Source: Nocardioides aurantiacus (lineage in GTDB: Bacteria > Actinomycetota > Actinomycetes > Propionibacteriales > Nocardioidaceae). From it: DNA of 64,000 nt. Shown here in pieces: positions 43,533 to 51,975 of this stretch; the stretch's first letter is position 1; each line of letters begins with the position of its first letter. The DNA lies in the NCBI RefSeq assembly GCF_003752505.1, contig NZ_RKHO01000001.1, positions 2,418,001 to 2,482,000 on the forward strand. Direction: 5' to 3'. The notes below the pieces were generated by a model. It was not told the DNA's origin. It was given only the letters and a program-made list of their open reading frames with translations, and did not search any database. The translations under genes were made by a program, and so were the position numbers.

Positions 43533-45161
43533 TCAGCCCAGGTGGGGGTAGCGGTGGTCCTTGGGCGGCACGAACGTCTCCTTGATCGAGCGCGGCGAGG
43601 TCCAGCGCAACAGGTTGACCGGCGCCCCCGCCTTGTCGTTGGTGCCCGAGGCACGACCGCCGCCGAAGGGCTGCTGGCCCACCACGGCACCGGTCGGCTT
43701 GTCGTTGACGTAGAAGTTGCCCGCGGCGAAGCGCAGCCGCTCGCTCGCCCAGGCCACGGCCTGGCGGTCCTGGCTGATCACCGCGCCCGTGAGGGCGTAC
43801 GACGCCACCGACTCCATCTGGTCCACGACGGTCTCGAACCGGTCGTCGTCGTAGACGTGGACGGCGAGGATGGGGCCGAAGTACTCCTCGGAGAACATCG
43901 CGTCCTCGGGGTCGCTCGCCTCGATGATCGTGGGCCGCACGAAGTAGCCCACCGAGTCGTCGGTCTGGCCGCCGGCCACGACCTCGAGCTTGGAGGACCG
44001 CTGGGCGCGGCCGATCGCCTTCTCGTGCTTGGCGAACGCCCGGTCGTCGATGACGGCGCCCATGAAGTTGGACAGGTCGGTGGTGTCGCCCATGGTGAGG
44101 TTCTCGGTGTCCGCGACGAGCTGGTCCTTGAGCCGTGACCAGACGCTGCGTGGCACGTAGGCGCGCGAGGCGGCCGAGCACTTCTGGCCCTGGAACTCGA
44201 AGGCGCCGCGGATCATCGCCACGCGCAGCACGTCGACGTCGGCCGAGGGGTGGGCGACGATGAAGTCCTTGCCGCCGGTCTCCCCCACGATGCGCGGGTA
44301 GGTGCGGTAGCCGGTCAGGTTGGCGCCGACCGTGCCCCACAGCGACTGGAAGGTGGGCGTGGAACCGGTGAAGTGGATGCCGGCCAGGTCGGGGTGGGCC
44401 AGGGCGACCTCGGAGACGGCGAGACCGTCGCCGGGCACCATGTTGATCACGCCCGGGGGCAGCCCGGCCTCCTCGAGCAGCTCCATCGTCAGGCTGGCCG
44501 CCAGCTGCTGGGTCGGCGACGGCTTCCAGACCACGGTGTTGCCCATCAGCGCCGGGGCGGTGGGCAGGTTGCCGGCGATCGCGGTGAAGTTGAACGGCGT
44601 GATCGCGTAGACGAAGCCCTCGAGCGGGCGGTGGTCGGTGCGGTTCCACACGCCGGGCGCGTTGGCCGGCGGCTGCTCCTCCAGGATCTGCCGGGCGTAG
44701 TGCACGTTGAAGCGCCAGAAGTCGATCAGCTCGCACGCCGCGTCGATATCGGCCTGCCAGACCGACTTGGACTGGCCCAGCATCGTCGCGGCGTTGAGCG
44801 TCGCGCGCCAGGGGCCGGCGAGCAGGTCGGCGGCCTTGAGGATGATCGAGGCGCGGTCGTCGAAGGACATCGCCCGCCAGGCCGGGGCGGCGTCGGCGGC
44901 GGCCTGCACGGCGGCCCGGGCGTCGGCCGTGGTGCTGTTCTTCAGGACGCCGAGCACCTTGGCGTGGGCGTGCGGCTGCACGACGGGGATCTCGGCCCCG
45001 CCCCCCATGACGGCCTCGCCGCCGATGTGGGCCGGGAGGTCGCGCGGTGCGGCCCCCAGGTGGGCCAGCGCCGCCTCGACCTCCACCCGCTCGGCGGAGC
45101 CCGGCGCGTAGTGGAGCGTGGGCTCGTTGACCGGGGCGGGCGGCGTGGTGATGGCGTCCAT
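43533..45161 (-). CDS. pruA: 1-pyrroline-5-carboxylate dehydrogenase
   Basis: A 542-residue aldehyde dehydrogenase that oxidises glutamate semialdehyde to glutamate in proline breakdown. Cofactor and catalytic motifs: 'ITPFNFTAIAGNLPTAPALM', 'GIHFTGSTPTF', Glu in 'RIVGETGGKDF', catalytic Cys in 'FEFQGQKCSAASR' and 'EEYFGPILAVHVYDDD'. Length fits the group 1 P5CDH of actinobacteria. Proline dehydrogenase is not adjacent. Product glutamate is used by the dehydrogenase encoded at 36.6-41.4 kb. Confidence 0.95.
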   Translation of the reverse strand: MDAITTPPAPVNEPTLHYAPGSAERVEVEAALAHLGAAPRDLPAHIGGEAVMGGGAEIPVVQPHAHAKVLGVLKNSTTADARAAVQAAADAAPAWRAMSFDDRASIILKAADLLAGPWRATLNAATMLGQSKSVWQADIDAACELIDFWRFNVHYARQILEEQPPANAPGVWNRTDHRPLEGFVYAITPFNFTAIAGNLPTAPALMGNTVVWKPSPTQQLAASLTMELLEEAGLPPGVINMVPGDGLAVSEVALAHPDLAGIHFTGSTPTFQSLWGTVGANLTGYRTYPRIVGETGGKDFIVAHPSADVDVLRVAMIRGAFEFQGQKCSAASRAYVPRSVWSRLKDQLVADTENLTMGDTTDLSNFMGAVIDDRAFAKHEKAIGRAQRSSKLEVVAGGQTDDSVGYFVRPTIIEASDPEDAMFSEEYFGPILAVHVYDDDRFETVVDQMESVASYALTGAVISQDRQAVAWASERLRFAAGNFYVNDKPTGAVVGQQPFGGGRASGTNDKAGAPVNLLRWTSPRSIKETFVPPKDHRYPHLG

Positions 45162-45232
45162 GCTCGCGATCGTCTCAGACGCGTCGTACGCCGACCAACC
45201 GCACCGGTCCCGCCGGGCGCCCGTCCGCGGGC

Positions 45233-48136
45233 TCAGCGCATCCGCACCAGCCGCGTAGCCGAGGTGCTGCCGAAGTAGGCGCCCGAGGGCTTGACCACGA
45301 CCCGGTAGCCGGTGGCACGGGTCTGCTTGACCAACCAGGCCTTCGCACCCGTCGACCCCGTCGTCCCGGTGCCGACCGTGGACCAGGTGCGGGCGCCCGA
45401 GGCCTTGCGCTGGAGCACGACCGGGCGACCGGGCAGCACGGTGGAGGTCCCGCGTGCGGTGACCCGCCCGGTGACGGTGAAGGTGCGACCGGACCTCGCG
45501 CGGGCCACCGAGGCGGTGACCGTGGCCGTCGTCGGGGTGAACACGGCCGTCGCAGCGCCGCCGGCCGCGCCGTCCCGGCCCAGCGCGGTGACCACGACAC
45601 GACCCGTCACGCGCGGGTCCACGCCCGTGACGGTGACGCTCCGGGCCGACGCCGGCAGGTCGGTCGTGGTGCCGTCGGGCCGGGTGACGCGCCAGCCGCT
45701 CAGGCCCTGGCCGGCGAAGCCGGCGGCCCAGGTGACGGTGGCCGAGGTGGCGCCCGCGGTGCGACCGGTCACGCGCGGCGCGCCCGGCAGGACGCTGTCG
45801 CAGGTGTAGAGACGGACGTCGTCGACGAACCACCCCGTGGCCCTGTCGGACTCGTCCCCGAACGCGCGGAACGCGATCGTGACCGTCCTGCCCGCCAGCG
45901 GGCCCAGGTCCAGCTGGCTCGAGCCGTAGCCACGGCTGTCGCCGCCCCAGCCGGTGACGCCGGACGCGGTGTCGCCCATGATCCTGCGGTTCGGCCCGTT
46001 GACCCACGACAGGCCGGTGACGCGCCGCCAGCTCGTGCCCACCTTCTCGCTCACCACGACCTCGCCGCCGTCGTAGTAGGTGCCACCGAAGGCCTCGAAG
46101 TCGTAGGCGTGGTCGAAGTGGAAGTAGCTGCTGCCCGTGGTCGTGGGCACGGTGAAGGGCGCCGAGACGAGCGTGGCGCTGGTGGCCGAGCCGCCGCTGC
46201 CGTCGGGGTCGGGGCTGGCACCGAACAGGGACTCCCGGCCGCTGGAGGCGAAGGCCGGGACGTCATCGCTCGGCACCCGGCTCCACAGGGCCGAGGTGCT
46301 GTCGAAGCCGAAGCCGTCGATGCCGTCGTCGTCGCGACGCACGGCGTCGTCGGTCATGGTCGCGCCGGCGGGGCAGGCGACCGGGACCGTCGGGGCGGCG
46401 GCGCCCTTGCGCGGCGCCTCGGCCAGCTCGGTGGCCGTCACCGCGGCCCGCACCGAGGCGCAGTCCTCGGCTCTCAGCCCGGCCGCGGAGGTGGCGGCCA
46501 GCTCGTCGCAGGTGGCGACGAGGGTGCGACCCAGGGCGGCGTAGTCGGCGCCGGAGGTCAGCCGCGGGATGGTCTCGAGGTAGAGCGTGCCGGTCTTGGC
46601 CAGGCCGGCGTCGCCGGCGTCGATGCCGCGGACGGTCTGCCCGTTGAAGGTGCCGCCCTGCGAGATCAGGTAGGCCGTCTTGTTGCCCACCCCGCCGTTG
46701 GTGTGGACGTCCTCGACGTCGGTGCTGAAGGTCGCGCTGGTCATCCGGTCGGGCTGGTCGGACCGGGTGGGGTCGGCCAGGTCCCGGCGCAGGTCGGCGT
46801 CGGGCAGGTCCTCGCCGATCGTCCAGGCCGAGTCGTCCTGGGTCGACAGCGGGTTGCGGTGGTCCACGACCTCGCCCACCACGTCGGAGAGCGACTCGTT
46901 GATCGACCCGGACTGGTAGAGGTAGAACAACCCCGACGTGCGCTCCACGAAGGCGTGCGTCAGCTCGTGCCCGACCACGTCGTCGGCCCGGCTGAAGCCC
47001 GCGCCGAGCACCACCTGGCGGCCGTCCCAGTAGGCGTTGTCGTAGGGGCACGGACCGGCCCCCTCGGGGCCGTCGAAGCAGATGCGCACCGTCGTGAGCA
47101 GCGCGTCGCTGCCCGAGATCTCGGTGCCCACCAACGACGTGAGGTCCGCAGCGGCGAGGTCGTCGTAGGTCCGGGAGGTGGCACCGACCGAGTCGTAGGC
47201 GGCGTCGACGTCGGCGAGGCCTGAGGCGGCACCGCCCTCGCGCCGCGCCGGGGAGACGCACGTGCCGAGGGTCGCGAACGGGTCGGCGGTGCGCCGGTTG
47301 CGGTGGTCGCACACGACGCGGTTGAGCGCCGGGGTCGCGTCGAAGTGCAGCGCCACCTCGCCGCGTCCGGTGCCCACGAGCACGGTCTCGCGGACGGCAC
47401 CGCCGTCGGTGACCTCGAAGTGCCACACCGGGCGGACACCGGCCGCGTCGGTGGCGCCCACGAGCGCCGGGTCGTAGAGCTCGCGACCCAGGTCGCGCAC
47501 GCGGAGCCGGTCGGTGGTGGTGGCGTGCCACTTGGCCACGCCGGTCAGGGCGGTGCGTCGGGCGCGGTCCTCACCGACCTCCGTCGCCGTGACCGCGGTC
47601 GCCGTCGTGGTCGCTCCCTGGAGCGCCGTCACGGCCTCGTCCTCGTCGAGGCTCACCACGACCTGGCCGCCGAAGACCGGCACCCCGTCGACGCGCTGCT
47701 CGGCGCGGACGACGGTGCCGCCGGTGGCCGAGGGCAGGGTCTGGGTCACCCGGGCGGTGGAGTCGTCGCCGTCGATGCCGAAGACCTCGCCGTGGTCTGC
47801 CAGCTGCTCGACCGCGGCGGCACGGGGCGTGGTCGCCGCCGAGCCGACCAGCGCCTCGCCGTCGGCGGACCGCACCTGCGCGACGCGGCCGTCGGCGTCG
47901 CGGTCCACGCGGACGCCGCCGTCGGCCTCGGCCCGCAGCTCGCGCAGCGCGGCCTCGGCCCCGGGGTCGGAGCCGGGGTCGGAGCCGGGGTCGGAGCCGG
48001 GGTCGGCGGCGCGGGCGAGCGCCGGGCGGGTCGTGGTGGCGGTGGCGGGCTGGGTGCCACCCGCGACGAGCGCGAACGGCAGGCCGAGCGCGACGGCGCT
48101 CACGAGCAGGGACGTACGACGGCGCAGCTGGTGCAT
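45233..48136 (-). CDS. Secreted M4 (thermolysin-type) metalloprotease with C-terminal accessory domains
   Basis: A 967-residue exported protease. Signal peptide (1-34), a short DPGS repeat, an FTP/PepSY propeptide ('RVDGVPVFGGQVVVSLDEDE'), then the M4 domain: zinc ligands in 'DDVVGHELTHAFVE' and Glu in 'GSINESLSDVVGEV'. Beyond it come a beta-sandwich resembling a MAM-type domain ('SYFHFDHAYDFEAFGGTYYD') and an FN3/Ig-like region, ending 'AYFGSTSATRLVRMR'. It probably degrades extracellular protein. Propeptide implies autoactivation outside the cell. Confidence 0.9.
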   Translation of the reverse strand: MHQLRRRTSLLVSAVALGLPFALVAGGTQPATATTTRPALARAADPGSDPGSDPGSDPGAEAALRELRAEADGGVRVDRDADGRVAQVRSADGEALVGSAATTPRAAAVEQLADHGEVFGIDGDDSTARVTQTLPSATGGTVVRAEQRVDGVPVFGGQVVVSLDEDEAVTALQGATTTATAVTATEVGEDRARRTALTGVAKWHATTTDRLRVRDLGRELYDPALVGATDAAGVRPVWHFEVTDGGAVRETVLVGTGRGEVALHFDATPALNRVVCDHRNRRTADPFATLGTCVSPARREGGAASGLADVDAAYDSVGATSRTYDDLAAADLTSLVGTEISGSDALLTTVRICFDGPEGAGPCPYDNAYWDGRQVVLGAGFSRADDVVGHELTHAFVERTSGLFYLYQSGSINESLSDVVGEVVDHRNPLSTQDDSAWTIGEDLPDADLRRDLADPTRSDQPDRMTSATFSTDVEDVHTNGGVGNKTAYLISQGGTFNGQTVRGIDAGDAGLAKTGTLYLETIPRLTSGADYAALGRTLVATCDELAATSAAGLRAEDCASVRAAVTATELAEAPRKGAAAPTVPVACPAGATMTDDAVRRDDDGIDGFGFDSTSALWSRVPSDDVPAFASSGRESLFGASPDPDGSGGSATSATLVSAPFTVPTTTGSSYFHFDHAYDFEAFGGTYYDGGEVVVSEKVGTSWRRVTGLSWVNGPNRRIMGDTASGVTGWGGDSRGYGSSQLDLGPLAGRTVTIAFRAFGDESDRATGWFVDDVRLYTCDSVLPGAPRVTGRTAGATSATVTWAAGFAGQGLSGWRVTRPDGTTTDLPASARSVTVTGVDPRVTGRVVVTALGRDGAAGGAATAVFTPTTATVTASVARARSGRTFTVTGRVTARGTSTVLPGRPVVLQRKASGARTWSTVGTGTTGSTGAKAWLVKQTRATGYRVVVKPSGAYFGSTSATRLVRMR
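47963..48006. repeat. 12-bp tandem repeat inside the M4 protease gene
   Basis: GGGGTCGGAGCC is repeated 3.7 times and encodes Asp-Pro-Gly-Ser units just after the signal peptide. Slippage here would only change linker length. Confidence 0.8.
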
Positions 48137-48235
48137 CTGGTGGCTCCCGAGACTGGTGGTGAGCCGGAGTGTAGGGACGCCACATCCGTCGCGACGGAGG
48201 TTCCGCGTTCGGTCTATACCACTAGTGCACGAGCA

Positions 48236-48559
48236 TCATCGGAGCAGTGCGGGGATCTCCTGCGTGGCGAACCACGCCAGCTCGCCGTCGGGCCCGGCGC
48301 CCTCGGGGTCGGCGTGCACCGCGACCACCCGGCGCAGCGGGACCGGGTCGCCCTCGCGGCCGACCTCGGCGACGACCACCACCCGGCGCGCGCCCGCGGG
48401 CTGCAGGTCGGCCGAGGCGTCGGCGGCGGCCATGAGCGCGTCGTACTCCGACTCCTCGTCCTCGTCGGCGGCGACGAACGGCTCGTCGTAGTCACGGACC
48501 TCCCCCGCCGCGGCGTACGACGCCAGCTGCTCGAGGGTGCTGGGGAGGTAGATCCTCAC
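48236..48559 (-). CDS. DUF6912-like small protein
   Basis: A 107-residue protein starting 'VRIYLPSTLEQLASYAAAGE' (GTG 48557-48559). This opening is typical of a small conserved actinobacterial family. Acidic middle ('DEDEESEYDALMAAADAS') and 'RRVVVVAEVG' strand are seen. It overlaps the acyltransferase gene upstream by 4 bases. Function is unknown. Confidence 0.75.
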   Translation of the reverse strand: MRIYLPSTLEQLASYAAAGEVRDYDEPFVAADEDEESEYDALMAAADASADLQPAGARRVVVVAEVGREGDPVPLRRVVAVHADPEGAGPDGELAWFATQEIPALLR

Positions 48560-50013
48560 GGCTGCTCGGGACGTCGGGAGCCGCGTCCACGGGGTGCCCG
48601 GGGACGGGTCTCGCTCGCGCTGTCGACCAGCTCGTCGAGGGCCTCGCGCACGCACTGGCCCAGCACCTCGATGTCGGGCAGCGCGTCGCGGTCGGCGGTG
48701 ATGCCGTAGTAGACGGCGCCGTCGTAGGAGGTCACGCCCACCGAGAGCGAGAAGCCCGGCAGGAGCGGCGGCACGGGGTAGGTCTGCACCATCTCGGCGC
48801 CGGCGAGGTACATCGGGAACTGCGGGCCCGGGACGTTGGTGACCACGAGGTTGACCTGCTGGCGGGCCTCGGTGAACGCCACCCGCGACCCGAGCGCGTG
48901 GAAGGTGGTGGGCGCGAAGCCCGCGACCCCGGCGATCCGGTCGGCAGCCACGGCCCTGCCGGTCTCGCTGTGGGCGCGCAGGGCGTAGGAGACCTGGTGC
49001 AGCCGCAGCACCGGCGACCCCTCCCCGATCGGGAGGTCGACGAGGTGGCCCACGACCTGCGAGCCCAGCGAGGTCGGCTCCAGCTCCTCGTCGATCACGC
49101 TCATCGGCACCAACGACCGCAGCCGGCGGCCGGCGCCCACGGGCTCGGCCCGGGTCATCAGCCAGGCCCGGATCGCCCCGGTCAGAGTGGCCAGGACGAC
49201 GTCGTTGACGGTGCCGCCGTGGACACGGCGGACCTTGCGGTAGTCCTTGAGCGAGGTCCGCACGCACACCAGCCGGCGCTGCGCGGAGGGCTCCTGGTTG
49301 AACGGCGTCTCCGGGACCGTACGCCGCCCCGCCAGCCCGCCCGAGACGCCGGAGGCGACCTGGCCGGCCCGGGACAGCGTGCCGCCGACGGCGCGGCCCA
49401 CGGCCTCGGCGTTGCTGCGCGCCGTGGCCGCCGCGACCCGCGGGTCGCGCACCGACTCGGTGAGCGCGCCGAGCAGCAGCGAGGTCTGGCTCGGCTCGTG
49501 GGAGGGCACCCAGCCCTCCTGCACCAGCGGGCGCGGACCGGGGTCGACGTCGAGCAGCACCTGGCCGAGGTCGACCGTGGAGATGCCGTCGACCAGGATC
49601 TGGTGCGACTTGGACAGCAGCGCCACGCGGCCGCCCTCGAGGCCCTCCACGAAGTACATCTCCCACAGCGGTCGAGCCACGTCGAGGCGGCGCGACATGA
49701 TGCGGGCGGTCAGCTCGCCGAGCTGCTCGAGGTTGCCCGGACGGGGCAGTGCCGAGCGGCGTACGTGGTAGTTGAGGTCGAAGTCCTCGTCGTCGACCCA
49801 CACCGGGTTGGCCACACGCCCCGGCACCCAGCGCACCCGCTGGCGGTAGCGCGGCACGAACGCGATCCGGTCGTCGATGTGCGCGAGCAGGGCGTCGAAG
49901 TCGAAGCCGGAGTCCAGCGGGTCGAAGATCTCGATGGTGCCGTTGTGCAGCGGGGTCCGCTCGGTCTCCTCCGCCAGGAGCGCCAGGTCGCTGGCGCGCA
50001 GCCGCTCGCTCAT
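48556..50013 (-). CDS. Wax ester synthase/diacylglycerol acyltransferase family protein with altered active site
   Basis: A 485-residue protein of the WS/DGAT family; start ATG 50011-50013 ('MSERLRASDLALLAEE'). The N-terminal condensation-type domain, 'RPLWEMYFVEGLEGGRVAL', the 'NDVVLATLTGAIRAWL' motif and 'VVTNVPGPQFPMYLAG' in the C-terminal half are family features. The active-site HHxxxDG reads HQILVDG ('SKSHQILVDGIS'): the second, catalytic His is Gln. So storage-lipid synthesis is uncertain; it may be inactive or use other chemistry. Confidence 0.85.
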   Translation of the reverse strand: MSERLRASDLALLAEETERTPLHNGTIEIFDPLDSGFDFDALLAHIDDRIAFVPRYRQRVRWVPGRVANPVWVDDEDFDLNYHVRRSALPRPGNLEQLGELTARIMSRRLDVARPLWEMYFVEGLEGGRVALLSKSHQILVDGISTVDLGQVLLDVDPGPRPLVQEGWVPSHEPSQTSLLLGALTESVRDPRVAAATARSNAEAVGRAVGGTLSRAGQVASGVSGGLAGRRTVPETPFNQEPSAQRRLVCVRTSLKDYRKVRRVHGGTVNDVVLATLTGAIRAWLMTRAEPVGAGRRLRSLVPMSVIDEELEPTSLGSQVVGHLVDLPIGEGSPVLRLHQVSYALRAHSETGRAVAADRIAGVAGFAPTTFHALGSRVAFTEARQQVNLVVTNVPGPQFPMYLAGAEMVQTYPVPPLLPGFSLSVGVTSYDGAVYYGITADRDALPDIEVLGQCVREALDELVDSASETRPRAPRGRGSRRPEQP

Positions 50014-50154
50014 CGTCGCCTCTCGCTCAGGTGTGGCATCGGTCTCACCACCGGTGGGGCAGGGCCGCAGGACTTGGGTCGGCCGGGGGCACATGGGAGT
50101 CTGGCAGAGACTCCGCAGCGAGACAGCACGACGTCCACCACGAGAGGTTGTCCC

Positions 50155-50628
50155 ATGTCATCCGCCCTCGGTCGGCTGCTCCGGCCGACCGCCCTGACCG
50201 TGTCGACCCTGGTGCTGCTCGCCGGGTGCGGTTCCTCGCAGGACCCGGCGTCGGGCTCGCCGTCGGGCTCCGGGAGCGCCGCCGCCTCCTCCGCAGCCTC
50301 CTCCGAGGCGTCCCCGGAGGCCTCGGGGTCCTCGAGCCCGTCGGCGTCCGCCGAGACGGAGGCCGCGGGCACCGTCGTGGCGATCACCATCGCCGACGGC
50401 ACCGCCTCCCCGCAGGGCAAGGCCATGCAGGTCGCGATCGGCGAGCGGGTCACGCTGCGCGTGGAGTCCGACGCCCCGGGCGAGCTGCACATCCACTCCA
50501 CCCCCGAGCAGGAGCTGTCCTTCGAGGCCGGGACCACCGAGGAAGAGCTCACCTTCGACCGTCCCGGCGTGGTCGACGTCGAGTCGCACGACCTCGACCA
50601 GCTGCTCGTCCGGCTCGAGGTGCGCTGA
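50155..50628 (+). CDS. Cupredoxin-like lipoprotein
   Basis: A 157-residue protein. Lipobox 'VLLAGC' (Cys near 25), then a Ser/Ala-rich linker of about 45 residues, then a beta domain ('VVAITIADGTASPQ', 'GERVTLRVESDAPGELHIHS', 'FDRPGVVDVESHDLDQLLV'). His residues occur where cupredoxins bind copper, but no Cys or Met ligand is evident, so metal binding is open. ATG 50155 has GAGAGG upstream. The membrane protein gene starts 4 bases after its stop, so the two are coexpressed. Confidence 0.8.
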   Translation: MSSALGRLLRPTALTVSTLVLLAGCGSSQDPASGSPSGSGSAAASSAASSEASPEASGSSSPSASAETEAAGTVVAITIADGTASPQGKAMQVAIGERVTLRVESDAPGELHIHSTPEQELSFEAGTTEEELTFDRPGVVDVESHDLDQLLVRLEVR

Positions 50629-50631
50629 GCG

Positions 50632-51975
50632 GTGCTGCTCCCCCAGGTGCTGGTCCCCCAGCACGGCCTCGGTGGCGCCCAGAACCTGCCGCTGCCGCTG
50701 CCGCTGGCCGTCAGCGGCGCCGTGGCGGCGCTGGTCGTCTCCTTCTGCGTGCTCGCCCTGGCCTGGCGCCGACCGCGCTACGTCGACGGCCACCCGTCCC
50801 GGCCCGCCCCGACGGCGCTGGCCCGCCTCGTCGACCACCCGGCGTGGACGTGGGGCTGGCGGGTCGTGGGGCTGCTGTTCTTCGGCTACCTCGTCTGGCC
50901 GCTGGTGTGGGGACCCGACCTGGTTACCAACCCGGTGCTGGGCACCTTCTACGTCCTGGTGTGGGTCGGCGTGGTGCCGCTGTCGCTGCTCCTCGGCCGG
51001 GTGGCGCGCGCCGTCAGCCCGGTGCGGACGCTCAACGCCCTGCTCGCCCGCGCCACCGGCGGCGACCCGGCGACCGGCATGGCGCAGTACCCCGCGCGGT
51101 GGGGCTACTGGCCGGCCGCGATCGGGCTGTTCGGCTTCGTCTGGCAGGAGCTGGTCAACCCCACCAGCGCCTACCTGAGCTCGGTGCGTGTCTGGCTCGC
51201 GGTCTACCTCGCCGTGATGCTCGTCGGGGCCGCGGTCTTCGGCGACACCTGGCTCTCGCGCGCCGACCCCTTCGAGGTGTGGTCCGACCTCCTGGCGCGG
51301 CTCTCCCCCTGGGGCCGCGACGACGCCGGGCGGCTGGTGGTGCGCAGCCCGCTGGCCAACCTGGCCACGGTCACGCCGCGGCCGGGCCTGCTCGCGGTCG
51401 TCGCGGTGCTGTTCGGCTCGACGGCCTTCGACAGCTACGCCGACACCCTGTTCTGGCAGCGGGTGGTCCGCGACTCGGGCCTGCCGGAGGTGCCGCTCGA
51501 CACCGTCGCGCTGCTCGTGTTCTGCCTGGTGGTGGGTGTCAGCTTCACCGTCGCGGCGAGGCTCACCCAGGTCGACGAGCGGCCGGGCGGCGTACGACGT
51601 CGGGAGCTGCCGCTGCTGCTGGCCCACTCGGTCGTGCCGATCGTCGTCGGCTACCTCACCGCGCACTACCTGACCTACCTCGTCGAGCAGGGGCAGACGA
51701 CGCTGATCCAGCTCAGCGACCCGCTGGTGCGCGGCGACGACCTCCTGGGCACCGGCGACTGGTCGGTGAACTACTTCCTGTCCTTCCACCCGACGTTGCT
51801 CGCCGTGCTCAAGGTGCTGGCGATCGTGCTCGGGCACGTCGTCGGCGTGGTCGCGGCCCACGACCGTGCCATCGCGCTGCTCCCCGCCCGTCGCCACGTG
51901 ACCGGCCAGCTGGCGATGCTCGTGATCATGGTCGTCTACACCGCCACCGGCCTCTACCTGCTGATGAGCGCTTGA
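50632..51975 (+). CDS. Polytopic membrane protein of unknown function
   Basis: A 447-residue protein, GTG start, with about ten hydrophobic helices. Notable segments are 'WRVVGLLFFGYLVWPLVWGP', 'RWGYWPAAIGLFGFVWQELV', 'ADPFEVWSDLLARLSPWGRD' and 'HDRAIALLPARRHVTGQLAM'. Scattered His and Asp in helices suggest ion or metal transport, but I recognise no family. It directly follows the cupredoxin-like lipoprotein. Its 3' end overlaps the convergent tadZ-like gene by 50 bases. Confidence 0.8.
   Translation: MLLPQVLVPQHGLGGAQNLPLPLPLAVSGAVAALVVSFCVLALAWRRPRYVDGHPSRPAPTALARLVDHPAWTWGWRVVGLLFFGYLVWPLVWGPDLVTNPVLGTFYVLVWVGVVPLSLLLGRVARAVSPVRTLNALLARATGGDPATGMAQYPARWGYWPAAIGLFGFVWQELVNPTSAYLSSVRVWLAVYLAVMLVGAAVFGDTWLSRADPFEVWSDLLARLSPWGRDDAGRLVVRSPLANLATVTPRPGLLAVVAVLFGSTAFDSYADTLFWQRVVRDSGLPEVPLDTVALLVFCLVVGVSFTVAARLTQVDERPGGVRRRELPLLLAHSVVPIVVGYLTAHYLTYLVEQGQTTLIQLSDPLVRGDDLLGTGDWSVNYFLSFHPTLLAVLKVLAIVLGHVVGVVAAHDRAIALLPARRHVTGQLAMLVIMVVYTATGLYLLMSA

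Noticed and set aside
47963-48006. Tandem repeat considered as a CRISPR-like array
   Set aside because: The unit is 12 bp without spacers and lies in frame within a protease gene.
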